Positions 39,504 through 50,714 of a DNA stretch of 63,666 nucleotides are shown here, in pieces (the first letter of the stretch is position 1; the number at the start of each line of letters is the position of its first letter). The notes beneath the pieces are model-generated. The model saw nothing but the letters and a program-made list of their open reading frames with translations. It did not search any database and was not told the origin of the DNA. Both the position numbers and the translations under genes were made by a program. The DNA is taken from contig JAUJNC010000009.1 in the NCBI GenBank assembly GCA_030446525.1, positions 1-63,666 on the forward strand. The letters run 5' to 3'. The DNA comes from Armatimonadaceae bacterium. GTDB lineage: Bacteria; Armatimonadota; Armatimonadia; Armatimonadales; Armatimonadaceae.

Positions 39504-41970
39504 GAACGACTCCATTCCTTTGTCGCTTGGGCTCGGGGACCGCGCTCCAGCCGCGTCCATGATGTGATGCGGAACTGCTCGGCGACGTGCAGGTACGGCG
39601 CCCCCTCCGCCGGGCTGGCGGAGCCCGGACGGCCGACGTACGTGAGGGCGTCGACGGCCCGAGCAGGCTCCACGCAGCCGCGGCGCCACGAACGTCCACG
39701 CCCCCATGTTCTGCGGCTCTTCCTGCGGCCACCACCTCGCGCAGGTCAGTACCCGCCCAGCACGCTTCCGATCTCCCGGGCCGGGAACGGTACAGGTCCT
39801 CGACGCGCGCGACCACCCGCTCGGCCTCCTTGAAGGCCGCGTTCGCCACCAGGTCCACGTACACTTTGCCGCTGCCGCAGGATCAGCCGGTGACGTCCCC
39901 GGCGATCTCGCCCGCGCGGGGGTCCAGGACGGGCCGGAAGCCGCCCTCGGCGAGATCGCGCAGGGCCGAAGCGGCCTGCGGGTGCCGCAGCAGGGACTTG
40001 GGTGTCATCACGACCAGCGGCACGGGGCCGCCTCCAGGGCGCCGCCTGGCGCCGCAGCAGGTGGAAGTGCGAAGGCGGCGCGGGCGTGGGGCAGCGCCTG
40101 GATCGGGATGTAGCGTTCGCCCGTCGTCGGGTCGTGCAGGGCCAGGTTGCGGTGCCCGAAGGTGCCCGCCCACGTCCTGGCCGGTCAGGCGGATGGGGAT
40201 GCCGTCCTCCAGGATCGAGCCGAACGCCAGCGCCTCGGCGTGGCCCCGCCGATGCCGCCGCCCTCGAAGGCCTGCCGCCGCCGCTGGAGGATGGCCTCCA
40301 GGCGCGGGTTTACCGTGAAGCCTTCCGGGCGCGCCAGCAGCGCCCCGCGATCTCCCGGAGACGCTCGGGCGAGACGGCGGTGACCACGACCTGCCCCTGC
40401 CCCGCCGGCCCCGCGCGCGGACCGGGTTGGGGCGGGGGTGGCGACCGGCGTGTTCTTGGCGGCCTGCAGCCGCTCCCAGACCCCCTTCCCCATCGCCTCG
40501 GCTTCGTCGCGCGAAACGACCCCCTCCTTTTCGAGCCTCCTTCGCCCAGATCTCGCGCACCCGCGGGTGGGCCTCGATTTTCTCGTACATGCGCGGCTGC
40601 GTCCATTCGGGCGGGTCGCCCTCGTTGTGCCGTAGCGGCGGTAGCCGATCAGGTCGATCAGAAAGTCCTTGCCGAAGTGCTCGCGGTAGGCGCAGGCCAT
40701 GCGCGCGACCGCGATGCAGCCAGGGCGTCGTCGGCGTTGACGTGGACGATCGGGATCTCGAAGCCCTTGGCCGGGTCGCTCGCGAACAGCGTCGAGCGCG
40801 TCGCGCGCGCTGGTCGAAGCCGATCTGGTCTGTTGACGATGATGTGGATCGCGCCGCCGACGCGGTAGCCGGGCATTTTGCGACAGGTTGAGCGTCTCGG
40901 AAACGATGCCCTGCCCCGGGAACGCGGCGTCGCCGTGGATCAGGATGGCGAGCGAGGCGGAAAGGTTCTGGACCGGGTAGCCGCGGTCCGCCCGCTGCTC
41001 CTGGGCGCGCGCGCGCGGCCCACGACCACGGGGTCCACGAACTCGAGGTGGCTCGGGTTGGGCGCGAGCGTTATCGGCATCTCCGCCGCCCCCTCTTGGT
41101 AAGCCCGGCGCGCCCCGAGGTGGTACTTCGTCGCCCGTGTAGCCCTGCGAGGCTCTTCCCCGAGACGGCGGGCCGCTCGTCGCTCGACGTCTGGAACTCC
41201 GCCAGATCGCCTCGTAGGACTTTCCCAGGACGTGCGCCAGGACATTGAGCCGCCCCCGGTGGGCCATGCCGATCACCACCTCGCGCGTCCCTGCCTGGGC
41301 CGTGCAGCGGATGATGGCGTCCAGGAGGGGCACGAGCATGTCGGTCCCCTCGATGGAAAAGCGCTTGGCGCCGGGGAACGTCTTGTGCAGGAACTGCTCG
41401 AAGGTGTCCACCTCGGTCAGCCGCTCCAGAAGATCGCACTTGTCCTCCGCGCCGAAGCCCTTGAAGAAGCGGCCGGTCTCGACCGCCTCGCGCAGCCACT
41501 CGCGCTCCTCGGCGATCTGGATGTGGTCGTCCTCGTAACCGACCGACCCGGAGTAGACGCGCCGGAGCCTGCCCAGAGCCTCCAGGGCGTTCTGCGCCCC
41601 CTGGCGAGCGGGCCGCCCACCACGTCCGCGGGCAGGCCGCCAGGTCGCCGGTGCTCAGCCGTGGGTTTCCAGCTCCCAGGCCGGGGTCGCCGGGCGGCTC
41701 GCCGCCCAGCGGATCGAGCCCGGGCCGCCGATAGCCCAGGCTCCCGGACCAGCCGGGCGACCCGCGCCGCGCCACGATCTTGCCGGTCTCGACCGCCGGC
41801 CCCGCCGGCTGCGCCGGAGCGGCCGTCGGGCGCGGCGCCGTCCGGCGGGGTCCACGTTTCGAAGAACGCGCGCGTGCCGCGTCCACGGCCTCCGGGTCGT
41901 GCCGGTAGCGATCGTAAAGGTCAAGCACATAGCCGGCGTTCGGCCCGTGGAAGGGCGTCAAAGCACTCAT
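39492..41970 (-). CDS. sucA: 2-oxoglutarate dehydrogenase E1, frameshifted
   Basis: [20 protein letters not shown] (with AGGTGAAGG before ATG 41970) is the typical OdhA N-terminus containing the oligomerisation helix. Further on are [40 protein letters not shown] (ThDP site), [42 protein letters not shown]-type sequence and [13 protein letters not shown]. Near the end are the ERTYVGR-like [14 protein letters not shown] and HVAEQF. The enzyme decarboxylates 2-oxoglutarate with thiamine diphosphate and transfers succinyl to lipoyl-E2 in the citric acid cycle. Length is about 825 residues, somewhat short. Ends near the sucB start; exact stop unresolved. Confidence 0.83.
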
Positions 41971-42049
41971 GGATCCTTCACCTTTTCGCGTGTTCGTCTT
42001 GCTTTCTGGCCGCGGGTCGCGGCACCATTCGATCGAAGGGACCGTATTA

Positions 42050-42078
42050 AGGATATTCCCGACGCGTGCGATTGTCAA
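42050..42078 (-). promoter_or_regulatory. Promoter of sucAB
   Basis: On the minus strand TTGACA (42078-42073) and TATCCT (42055-42050) with a 17-base spacer, about 80 bases before the sucA ATG. A good -35 and a moderate -10. Confidence 0.6.
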
Positions 42079-42176
42079 GCCCTCCTGGCGACGGCCGCCC
42101 CGGCGCGCACCATTCCCCGCCCGGATGGGGTATCATTTATCAAAGGTCACGCACGAACGCTTTGAAGGAATGGGCC

Positions 42177-43207
42177 ATGTTTAACCGAGAAGCTGGCGCG
42201 CTCGAGCGCGCCTGGAGTGTCACCTATAAGCAGTGCCGGCACTGCGACTGGGTGACGCGGCAGGACAAGCACTGCCCCAACTGCGGCGTCATCGAGCCCC
42301 GGGCCGCCGGGTACGTCCTGGAGCCGCGGGACGAGCGGGCCGAGGCCCTGCTGCGTGAAGAGCCGCCGATGTCGAGGGCGCGCGCGCCCTGGTCGGCGGG
42401 CTGATGGGGGCGATCCTGGGCGCCGGCATCGTCGGCGGCGGCGCGGGCGTGGCCTTCGGCGTGGCGATCGGGGTGGTGGCCGGCGTCAACGTGGACATGC
42501 TGCTGGGCTCCTACCTGCAGGCGGAAACGGCGCCGCGGGACCGGGTTCGCGCCCAGGCCGCCGGGAACGCCACGTGCCTGCGCCAGGACGAGCGGACCAT
42601 CAGCAACGCCTGGAGGCCATCGCCGCCCGGGAAAAGCAGCCCGCGGAGGCCCGGCGGCGCGTCGAGGCCGAGGGCGCGGATCCGCAATGGCAGACGGTCC
42701 GCGCCGCCCTGGAAGCGCCGGCGCCATCCTGCGCCGGCAACGGGAGCGCTACCGCGCCAAGCTGTGGAGATCGCGCTCGTGCGCTGGCAGAACACCCTCG
42801 AGCCGCTCACGGGGGACTGGGACCGCCTGACGCACGAGGAGTGCAGCCGCCGCCTGCAGGCCTGGCCGCCACGCGCGAGCGCGGCGAAAGCCTTCTGCGC
42901 GAGTGGGAGCGCGAGGGGCGACCGTGACGCCGGAGGGCGAGTGCGCCCTGCGCCTGGGCGAGGTGCTCGCCACCGGCGAGCGCCTGCGCCAGGCCCTGGT
43001 GGTGCAGCAGGCCGCCCTGGCCGTCAAGGGATCGCCCCGCTCGACGAGGCGCTGCAGCCGGTCCTGACCCCGCCGCCTCGCTGCGGCAGGCTCGACGTCT
43101 TCAACGCCCGCGCCGCCATCGGCGAGTTCTCCTCCGCCTTCGGCGACCTGGAGGCCGAATACGCGCGGCTGCAAAGCGAGCACGAGATGGCCGAGCAGGT
43201 GCGGTGA
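42177..43207 (+). CDS. Unrecognised zinc-ribbon, glycine-zipper, coiled-coil protein, frameshifted
   Basis: ATG at 42177 (GAAGGA upstream) gives MFNREAGALERAWSVTYKQC and a zinc ribbon, CRHCDW...HCPNCG. After a slip near 42380 comes a glycine-rich membrane segment, GGLMGAILGAGIVGGGAG and VAFGVAIGVVAGVNVDMLLG, then a coiled-coil in changing frames (AREKQPAEARRRVEAEGADP, RQRERYRAKLW, ALVRWQNTLEPLTGDWDRLT, RLRQALVVQQAALAVKG). It ends LDVFNARAAIGEFSSAFGDL, then EAEYARLQSEHEMAEQVR. It is about 340 residues. No family recognised; the design suggests a membrane-tethered scaffold. Its TGA overlaps the ribokinase GTG. Confidence 0.6.
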
Positions 43208-44151
43208 TCAACCGCCTCTGCACGAGCGGGCCGCGCATCGTCGTCGTCGGGAGCGCCAACACGGACCTGGTGGTCGGCGTCCCCCGCATCCCGGCGCCCG
43301 GGGAGACCGTGCTGGGCGGGGCGCTCGAGGACCGTGCCGGGCGGCAAGGGGGCGAACCAGGCGGTCGCCGCGGCGCGCCTGGGCGGGGCGGTGACCTTCG
43401 TCGCCCGGGTCGGCGACGACGCTTTCGGCGAAAACGCCCTCGCCGGCTTTGCCCGCGAGGGGCTGGATACGCAGCACGTTTCTGTGACCCCGGCGTGGCG
43501 TCGAGTGGCCCTGATCGCGGTGCGGGAAGCGACGGGCGAGAACGCCATCGTGGTGGCGCCGGGGGCGAACGGCGCGCTGTCGCCCGCCGACGTGGAGGGG
43601 CCGGGCCCGCCTTCGACGCGGCCCAGGCGGTCGTCGTGTCCCTGGAGATCCCCCTGGAAACGGCGCAGCGGGCCGCCGAGGCCGGGCACGCGCGCCGCAT
43701 CCCCGTCCTGCTGAACCCCGCGCCGGGCCGCCGGCTGCCGCCGGAGATGCTGGAACAGGTGACGGTGCTGACCCCCAACGAGACCGAGGCGCGGCAGGTC
43801 GTGGGGCAAAAAGAAGATCGGGGCGATCCGGCGGCCCTAGCCGGGGAGCTCCTGATGCTTGGCATCGGCGCCGTTGTGATCACCCTGGGGCCGGCGGGGG
43901 CGCTCCTGGCGACGCCGGACGGCATCGAGCACCTGACCACCTACCCCGTGCACGCCGTGGACACCACCGCGGCCGGCGACTGCTTCACCGGCGCGCTCGC
44001 CGTCGAGTTCGCCGCCGGGCGCTCGCTGCGCGACGCCGTCCTCTTCGCCAACGCCGCCGCCGCCCTGTCCGTCACCCGGCCGGGCGCGCAGCCCGCCCTC
44101 CCCACCCGCGCCGAGGTGGAGATGTTCCTGCATCAGCGGCGAACTCGCTGA
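43204..44151 (+). CDS. rbsK: Ribokinase (PfkB family), two frameshifts
   Basis: GTG at 43204 overlaps the previous stop (GTGA). VVVGSANTDLVVGVPRIPAP is the ribokinase N-terminal motif. After a slip near 43330 comes [20 protein letters not shown] and FVARVGDDAFGENALAGFAR; after another near 43605, FDAAQAVVVSLEIPLETA, VTVLTPNETEARQVVG, VVITLGPAGALLATPDG and the catalytic loop VDTTAAGDCFTGALAVEFAA with the Asp base. It phosphorylates ribose to ribose-5-phosphate. The pairing with a ribose transporter is not seen; here it is coupled to the zinc-ribbon protein. Confidence 0.83.
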   Translation: MINRLCTSGPRIVVVGSANTDLVVGVPRIPAPGETVLGGALEDRAGRQGGEPGGRRGAPGRGGDLRRPGRRRRFRRKRPRRLCPRGAGYAARFCDPGVASSGPDRGAGSDGRERHRGGAGGERRAVARRRGGAGPAFDAAQAVVVSLEIPLETAQRAAEAGHARRIPVLLNPAPGRRLPPEMLEQVTVLTPNETEARQVVGQKEDRGDPAALAGELLMLGIGAVVITLGPAGALLATPDGIEHLTTYPVHAVDTTAAGDCFTGALAVEFAAGRSLRDAVLFANAAAALSVTRPGAQPALPTRAEVEMFLHQRRTR

Positions 44152-44166
44152 GCGCAGCCGGGCGCG

Positions 44167-45297
44167 CTATGGGCGCATGGCTTCGGGGTCGAGGCCGACC
44201 TGCTCGCAGAACTGGCGGTAGGCGATCGGGGAGATCTCCGACGGCTTGATCTCGCTGCGCCCGCCCCAGAAGACGTTGGTGTAGCCCACGGGGATGCCCG
44301 CCGCCTCCAGGTGCTCGTCGATCGCGGCCTTGTGCGCCAGCAGGACCGATTTGTCCAGGCCGTGCGCGACGCCCATGATGTTGACGTCGCGGAACTCCGG
44401 CCCCCCTTCGCGCCAGTAGGCGTGGGTCATGATGTGGAAGCGGCCCACCTGCCGGCCGGCCTCGATCTCCCGACCCGGCGGCACCGCCCAGTGGAACAGG
44501 GCGTTGTAGCGGGTCACCCGCTTGTCGCCGGCCGTCGGCTTGACGTGCTCCAGGAACGTGGAGAACCGCCCGATCACGCCGCGCTCGCTCAGGGAACGCG
44601 CTACCGAAAGGAACGTTTCCCGGTCCACGCCCGCCTCCGCCGCCCGCGCCCGCCACAGGTCGCGGCACAGCTCGTGCGGCCCGAACTCGCGCTTGAGGAC
44701 GATGAGCACCTGCCACTCCAAGGGGCTCAGGGTGACGATCTGTGTGTCCACGACGTCGGCCGGCTCCTCCGATTTGCTGCCCACAGGCATGCCCTGGCGG
44801 CGGACGTGGCCCACGCCCAACACGAACAAACGCTTGGCGGGCATCAGGCGGTAGTGCTCGGCGCCGATCCGCGCCCGCAGGTAGTCCGCGTGCTTGGTGA
44901 TCGAATAGCCCTGGGGGACCTTCAGGGTCGTCCACAGGCGGTAGTTCGAACCGGGCGTGACGGAATCGGTCGAGCGGATCACGACGTGGCCGGAGAACGG
45001 GTCCTTCTGGAACAGGTATTCGAACGCCGCGTCGAGGCGCTCGGGGGGCACCTGCCACGCCACCAGCGACCCCTGGGCGAGGTTGGTCGCCATCAAGGTC
45101 TGCCGGACGCGGCGGATCGTGCCCGCACGGAGCATGCCCTGGATGCGCTCGATCACGACCGGGGCCGCGATCTCCGACCGGGCCGCGATCTCGCCCAGCG
45201 GGTCGGGCAGAAAGCCCTGGATCTGATCCTCCGAAACCGCCAGGATCGCGGCGTTGACCGGGTCATCGATCTCGGCGGGGATCGTCAGTGTGCTCAT
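44167..45297 (-). CDS. Tandem Lrp/AsnC-family (AhbA/AhbB-like) protein, 376 aa
   Basis: The protein has two copies of a winged-helix plus Lrp-type effector domain. Copy 1 (residues 1-165): FLPDPLGEIAARSEIAAPVV, RIQGMLRAGTIRRVRQTLMA, YRLWTTLKVPQGYSI. Copy 2 (170-376): LSPLEWQVLIVLKREFG, VARSLSERGVIGRFSTFLEH, YNALFHWAVPPG, MTHAYWREGGPEFRDVNIMG. The second looks like the siroheme decarboxylase subunits AhbA/AhbB (MTHAYWR...NIMGVAHG is close to their heme-binding pattern), which are also Lrp-fold. Whether it regulates or decarboxylates siroheme cannot be told. It is intact, although flanking genes are not. Confidence 0.7.
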   Translation of the reverse strand: MSTLTIPAEIDDPVNAAILAVSEDQIQGFLPDPLGEIAARSEIAAPVVIERIQGMLRAGTIRRVRQTLMATNLAQGSLVAWQVPPERLDAAFEYLFQKDPFSGHVVIRSTDSVTPGSNYRLWTTLKVPQGYSITKHADYLRARIGAEHYRLMPAKRLFVLGVGHVRRQGMPVGSKSEEPADVVDTQIVTLSPLEWQVLIVLKREFGPHELCRDLWRARAAEAGVDRETFLSVARSLSERGVIGRFSTFLEHVKPTAGDKRVTRYNALFHWAVPPGREIEAGRQVGRFHIMTHAYWREGGPEFRDVNIMGVAHGLDKSVLLAHKAAIDEHLEAAGIPVGYTNVFWGGRSEIKPSEISPIAYRQFCEQVGLDPEAMRP

Positions 45298-45338
45298 ACC
45301 CCCATTGTACCCTGACTCGGGTGGGAGTGCCGCCGGTT

Positions 45339-46871
45339 TCAGCCGGCGCTGGTCTGATCGGTCTCCCAGGTCGGTTCCCCGCCGACGAAGACCTGCTCCG
45401 CCTTCAGGCTGGCGATGCCGTCCGCATCGAGCCTGGTGGGATCACCGGAAAGGACGACGAAGTCGGCGAGCTTGCCGAGCTCGCGCTCGCCCAGCCGGTC
45501 CTCGGCGTGGGCGGCGTAGGCGCCGCCCAGACAGTAGGCGCGGAGGGCCTCCTCGGGTGTGTGGGTTTCGTCGGGCGACCAGGGGGCGCGCCCCACGGCC
45601 GCGGACAGGCAGGCGAAGGCGTCCAGTCGCTCGACGGGGCAGTCGGAGGAGAGGGCGAGGGGGACGCCGGCTTGCAAAAGGGAGCGGAAGGGGTAGGCCC
45701 AGGGCGCGCGCTCGGGCCCAACGCGCTCGGGGGTCCAGGCGTCGGAGCGCACGAACTGCGGCTGCACCACGGCGACGATGCCGCGCCCGGCCATGCGGCG
45801 CAGCAGGTCCGGCGGGGTGAGCGACGCGTGCTCGACGCGGTGCCGGCGGGCGGCGTTATCCTCGCCGCCCAGGGCGTGCTCGATGGCGTCCACCGTCTCG
45901 CGCACGGCCTGGTCCCCGATGGCGTGGATGGCGAGCTGGAACCCTTTCTCCTGCGCGTCCCGGGCCTTCGCGCGGAGATCACCGGGGTCGTGGATGCGGA
46001 TGCCGCGGGTGTCGGGCTATGCAGGCGTAGCGTAGGGCTCGGCCAGCGGGCGGTCTGCGCCCCCAGCGAACCCGTCGGAAGGGCTTGGCGGCCCCAGGCG
46101 CGACCAATCGTCGCCGAACGCGTTGCGACGCCGTGCGCGTGCAGCGGGCGACGGCCCCGCAGCGGCATGCCGAAGTGACGCGCAGGGCGACAGGCGTGCT
46201 TTTGCGCCGGAACCGCGCCCACGCGCCCATCTGCTCCGGCGTGTCGGGAAGAATTGACGGTCGACGTGATGCCCGTTCGAAGGCGACGCGCGCAGCAAGC
46301 AGCGCGCCTCTCCATCTGCCTTCCGGACAGCGGCGGGATGCGGCGGTAGAACAGGTATGCCGTCTTCTCGGTGTAGGCCGATATCGAGGTCGCCGGCCGC
46401 GCGCTCGGCGTCCGTGACCGGGAGGCGGTACTGGCCCAGGTTCACGACGGTGGCGTGCCCACCAGATGCGGAGATGAGATCGAGCGCCCAGGCGGCACGC
46501 AGTCCAGATCGGCGCGTGGAAGCGCCGCTCGCCTGCTGTCCTGAAGTCGAAGCCGTGGCCCTGGATCCAGCCCTTTGTTTTGCGCGCCTGGGCCAGCAGC
46601 CGCTCGAGCAGACCGTCGATGCCGCCGCTGCCCACGCCAGATCCGGCCTGGTACCTTGTGCGTCGCCATGCCAGACCGCGTGCAGGTGGGCGTCGCAAGC
46701 AGGACGACGGTGCGGCCGGCCAGGGCGAGAAGCCAGCCCCGACAGCGACTCGGCGCCCAGTCGTCGCCGACCCAGGCCAGTACGTACCCCGCACAACCAG
46801 CTTGGCCGCCCGGCGCGCCAGGATCAGGTGATCAGATGGCCACCGGTCAGGATGAGGTCCGCGGCGAGCAT
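45339..46871 (-). CDS. YtcJ-type amidohydrolase, N-terminal half frameshifted
   Basis: The start MLAADLILTGGHLIT at 46871 leads, in broken frames, to LADAHLHAVWHG (metal His pair), GWIQGHGFDF and GSLG-like parts. From about 46000 to the stop at 45339 the frame is clean: RRHRVEHASLTPPDLLRRMA, VVQPQFVRSDAWTPERVG, GVPLALSSDCPVERLDAFAC, GKLADFVVLSGDPTRLD. The arrangement is that of Amidohydro_3 enzymes (YtcJ/exoenzyme regulatory family). About 510 residues, as expected. The substrate is unknown; it is transcribed away from the HtrA-like gene, probably as its downstream partner. Confidence 0.75.
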
Positions 46872-46879
46872 CAGCGTCA

Positions 46880-48036
46880 GCGCCTGAGGGCCTGCCGAGT
46901 TCCTCGGCATCAACACCAGGGTGAGCGTCACTTCCTGCGTGCGCCGCCCATGGATCGTCATGCGGAGGCGGTCGCCAGGCCTGGCGCCGCTGGATCCTCG
47001 CTTGACCACCTCCACGTTGTCCACCCGGCGCCCGTTCACCGCGCGGATGACGTCGAAGGGCGCAGCCCCGCCTTGTCCGGCGACGAGCCGGGCAGGACGA
47101 GGGCTGGCCGCTGGGGCAGCAGGATCACCGCGCCGACGTCGTCCTCGGCAGCACCACGGGCGGAGGGCGCCGCGAAGTCTATGCCCGCAGCGGCGGTAGA
47201 CCACGCCAGGTACAGGCGCACGACCTCGCCCTGCTTCACCAGGTTGTTCGATGATGCGGCGGGTACGTTGATGGGGATCGCGACGATGCCCACCCAGCCG
47301 CCGGTCGACGAGGCGATCGCCGTGTTGATGCCGACCACCTGCCCGGAGATGTCGGCGGCGCGCCACCAGGTTGCCGGGGTTGATCGCGGCGTCGGTCCGC
47401 GGATCACGCGGTCAGCGCCGTTCTCGACAGGGTGCGCCGGTTCGGGCCGAGACGATCCCCAGGTGACGGTGGAGTTGAAGCCCAGCGGGTTCCCGGCCGC
47501 GATCGCCCAGTCCCCACCCGCAGCTTGTCGAGATCGCCCAGCGTGGCGGGAGGTGGCCCGCCGTTGTTGAGACCGCCAGGTCCGACTGCGGGCCGCCCAC
47601 GATCCAGACGTCGAAGAAACTCCTTGCCGGCTCTCGAGGTGATCTTGGATCCGCGCCCGCGTGGCCTGGCTATCGGCTCGACGACGGTTGTTGGTCGCCA
47701 CGTAGCCGTCGCCGGACAGGATGATGCCGACCAGGTCTTGAGCGGTCATCGAGCCGGAACGGGCCCAACGGCGTGGACGGTCCCGCGCGCCCTCGATGTC
47801 GATGTTGACCACGGCCGGCTCCACCCCGCCGAGGCGGCCTCGGCGACGGCGGATGCGTTCTCGAGCCGCGCCGCGGTGCGCCGGCGGCTGCGCCAACGCC
47901 CGGTCGATGTTCCTCGCGCCCTGCTGCCGCTCACTTCAACGTTGTAGACGGCCAGCCCCGCGTAGCGCAGGATCACGGCGCAGCACAGGAACGAACACGA
48001 AGAGATGAGGACGTACCCAAGTTTTCTCATCGGCAT
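46880..48036 (-). CDS. HtrA/DegP-like serine protease with PDZ domain, frameshifted
   Basis: MPMRKLGYVLISSCSFLCCA at 48036 is an N-terminal anchor. The protease domain in changing frames shows VVNIDIEG, SGDGYVATNN (His region damaged), GGPQSDLAV (catalytic Asp), GDWAIAAGNPLGFNSTVTWG, AAINPGN and ISGQVVGINTAIASSTGG. After it the PDZ domain: DKAGLRPFDVIRAVNGRRVD-like and RPGDRLRMTIHGRRTQEVTL. The canonical GNSGG with the catalytic Ser is not readable (GN is followed by LVA or WW in either frame). About 385 residues. It works as an envelope quality-control protease if intact. Confidence 0.7.
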
Positions 48037-48084
48037 TGACGATACCGCATACATCGCCGGAGAATCACCTGGTGTGACCAGATA

Positions 48085-48114
48085 CTTGACAGTGACACAC
48101 TCATATGGTATAAC
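48085..48114 (+). promoter_or_regulatory. dnaK promoter with imperfect HAIR (HspR operator)
   Basis: TTGACA (48086-48091) and TATAAC (48109-48114) with a 17-base spacer. Over the -35 lies CTTGACA-N7-ACTCATA (48085-48105), which matches the HspR-associated inverted repeat CTTGAGT-N7-ACTCAAG in 10 of 14 positions with the exact spacing. hspR is in the operon, so autoregulated repression of the heat-shock genes is likely. Confidence 0.65.
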
Positions 48115-48236
48115 AGCATCGTGACCGTATTTCGTAAGGAAATTTGGAACCCGGCCGGTTTCTGACCCGCCGCCGCCGGGTGAACGGACAGGCTTGGCAG
48201 GCAAGAATCGACCCGAAGGTAGAGGACTTTATCATC

Positions 48237-50064
<1,828 letters not shown>

Positions 50065-50069
50065 CCTTT

Positions 50070-50100
50070 CCCCTGACCCCTCCCTTCTCAGGGGGAGGGG
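50070..50100. promoter_or_regulatory. GC-rich hairpin between dnaK and hsp20
   Basis: CCCCTGA (50070-50076) pairs with TCAGGGG (50088-50094), or CCCCTCCC (50077-50084) with GGGAGGGG (50093-50100). These alternative stems lie just behind the dnaK stop and may lower read-through into hsp20 or stabilise the dnaK message. Related to the actD-actE hairpin in sequence. Confidence 0.4.
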
Positions 50101-50171
50101 CCGGAGGCAGAGGTCTTCCCGGGCCGATCCCCTGCCCCCACCATCACCCTAGCAAGGAGGTTTGAACCGAG

Positions 50172-50607
50172 ATGGGAATCTGCGTTTCGACCCGTTCCGT
50201 GGTGGACCGGCTGCGACGAAGTGAACCGTCTGTTCGGGAGCTGCACCCAGGCGCCGGAGCGCGGCGGCAGCCCGGCAGGCCGCCTGTGGTCTCCGGCGGT
50301 GGACGTCGCCGAGAACCAGGACGAGATCGTCCTGCGCGCGGAAACCGGGATGCGCCTGATCGACATCGAGGCGACGGGCGACACGCTCACCCTGCGCGGC
50401 GAGCGCAAGCTCGAGGGCAAGGGAGCGCAAGAACCTGGTCCGCGTGGAGCGCTCCTACGGCAGGTTCGAAGCGCTCGTTCGCTGGGCATCCCGGTCCAGC
50501 ACGACGCGGTCCGGGCGAACTACAAGGACGGCATCCTGGAGGTTCACCTGCCCAAGTCGGAGGGGACCAAGCCGCGCAAGGTGCAGGTCAACGCCAGCGC
50601 CGGCTAA
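50172..50607 (+). CDS. Small heat-shock protein Hsp20, frameshifted
   Basis: ATG at 50172 with AAGGAGG upstream gives an alpha-crystallin protein: LRFDPFR, RRSEVNRLF-like region, WSPAVDVAENQDEIVLRAET, IDIEATGDTLTLRGERKLEG, then after slips RVERSYGRFE and DAVRANYKDGILEVHLPKSE (the YKDGILEVHLPK C-terminal strand). About 145 residues. The oligomer holds unfolding proteins for DnaK. The gene is placed between dnaK and dnaJ, and a terminator follows. Confidence 0.82.
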
Positions 50608-50620
50608 AATCGGGTTGCGC

Positions 50621-50643
50621 GGGGCTCCCGCAGGCCCCTTTTT
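50621..50643 (+). terminator. Rho-independent terminator after hsp20
   Basis: GGGGC (50621-50625) and GCCCC (50634-50638) form a stem followed by TTTTT. It lies 14 bases after the hsp20 stop, so dnaJ-hspR-clpC may depend on read-through or a promoter in the following 70 bases. Confidence 0.6.
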
Positions 50644-50714
50644 CGCGGCGAAGCCGTATTATTACGCTCAGGTAGGCTTAGTGGGTCATTGCGGGACGCT
50701 GACGGGAGGCAGGC

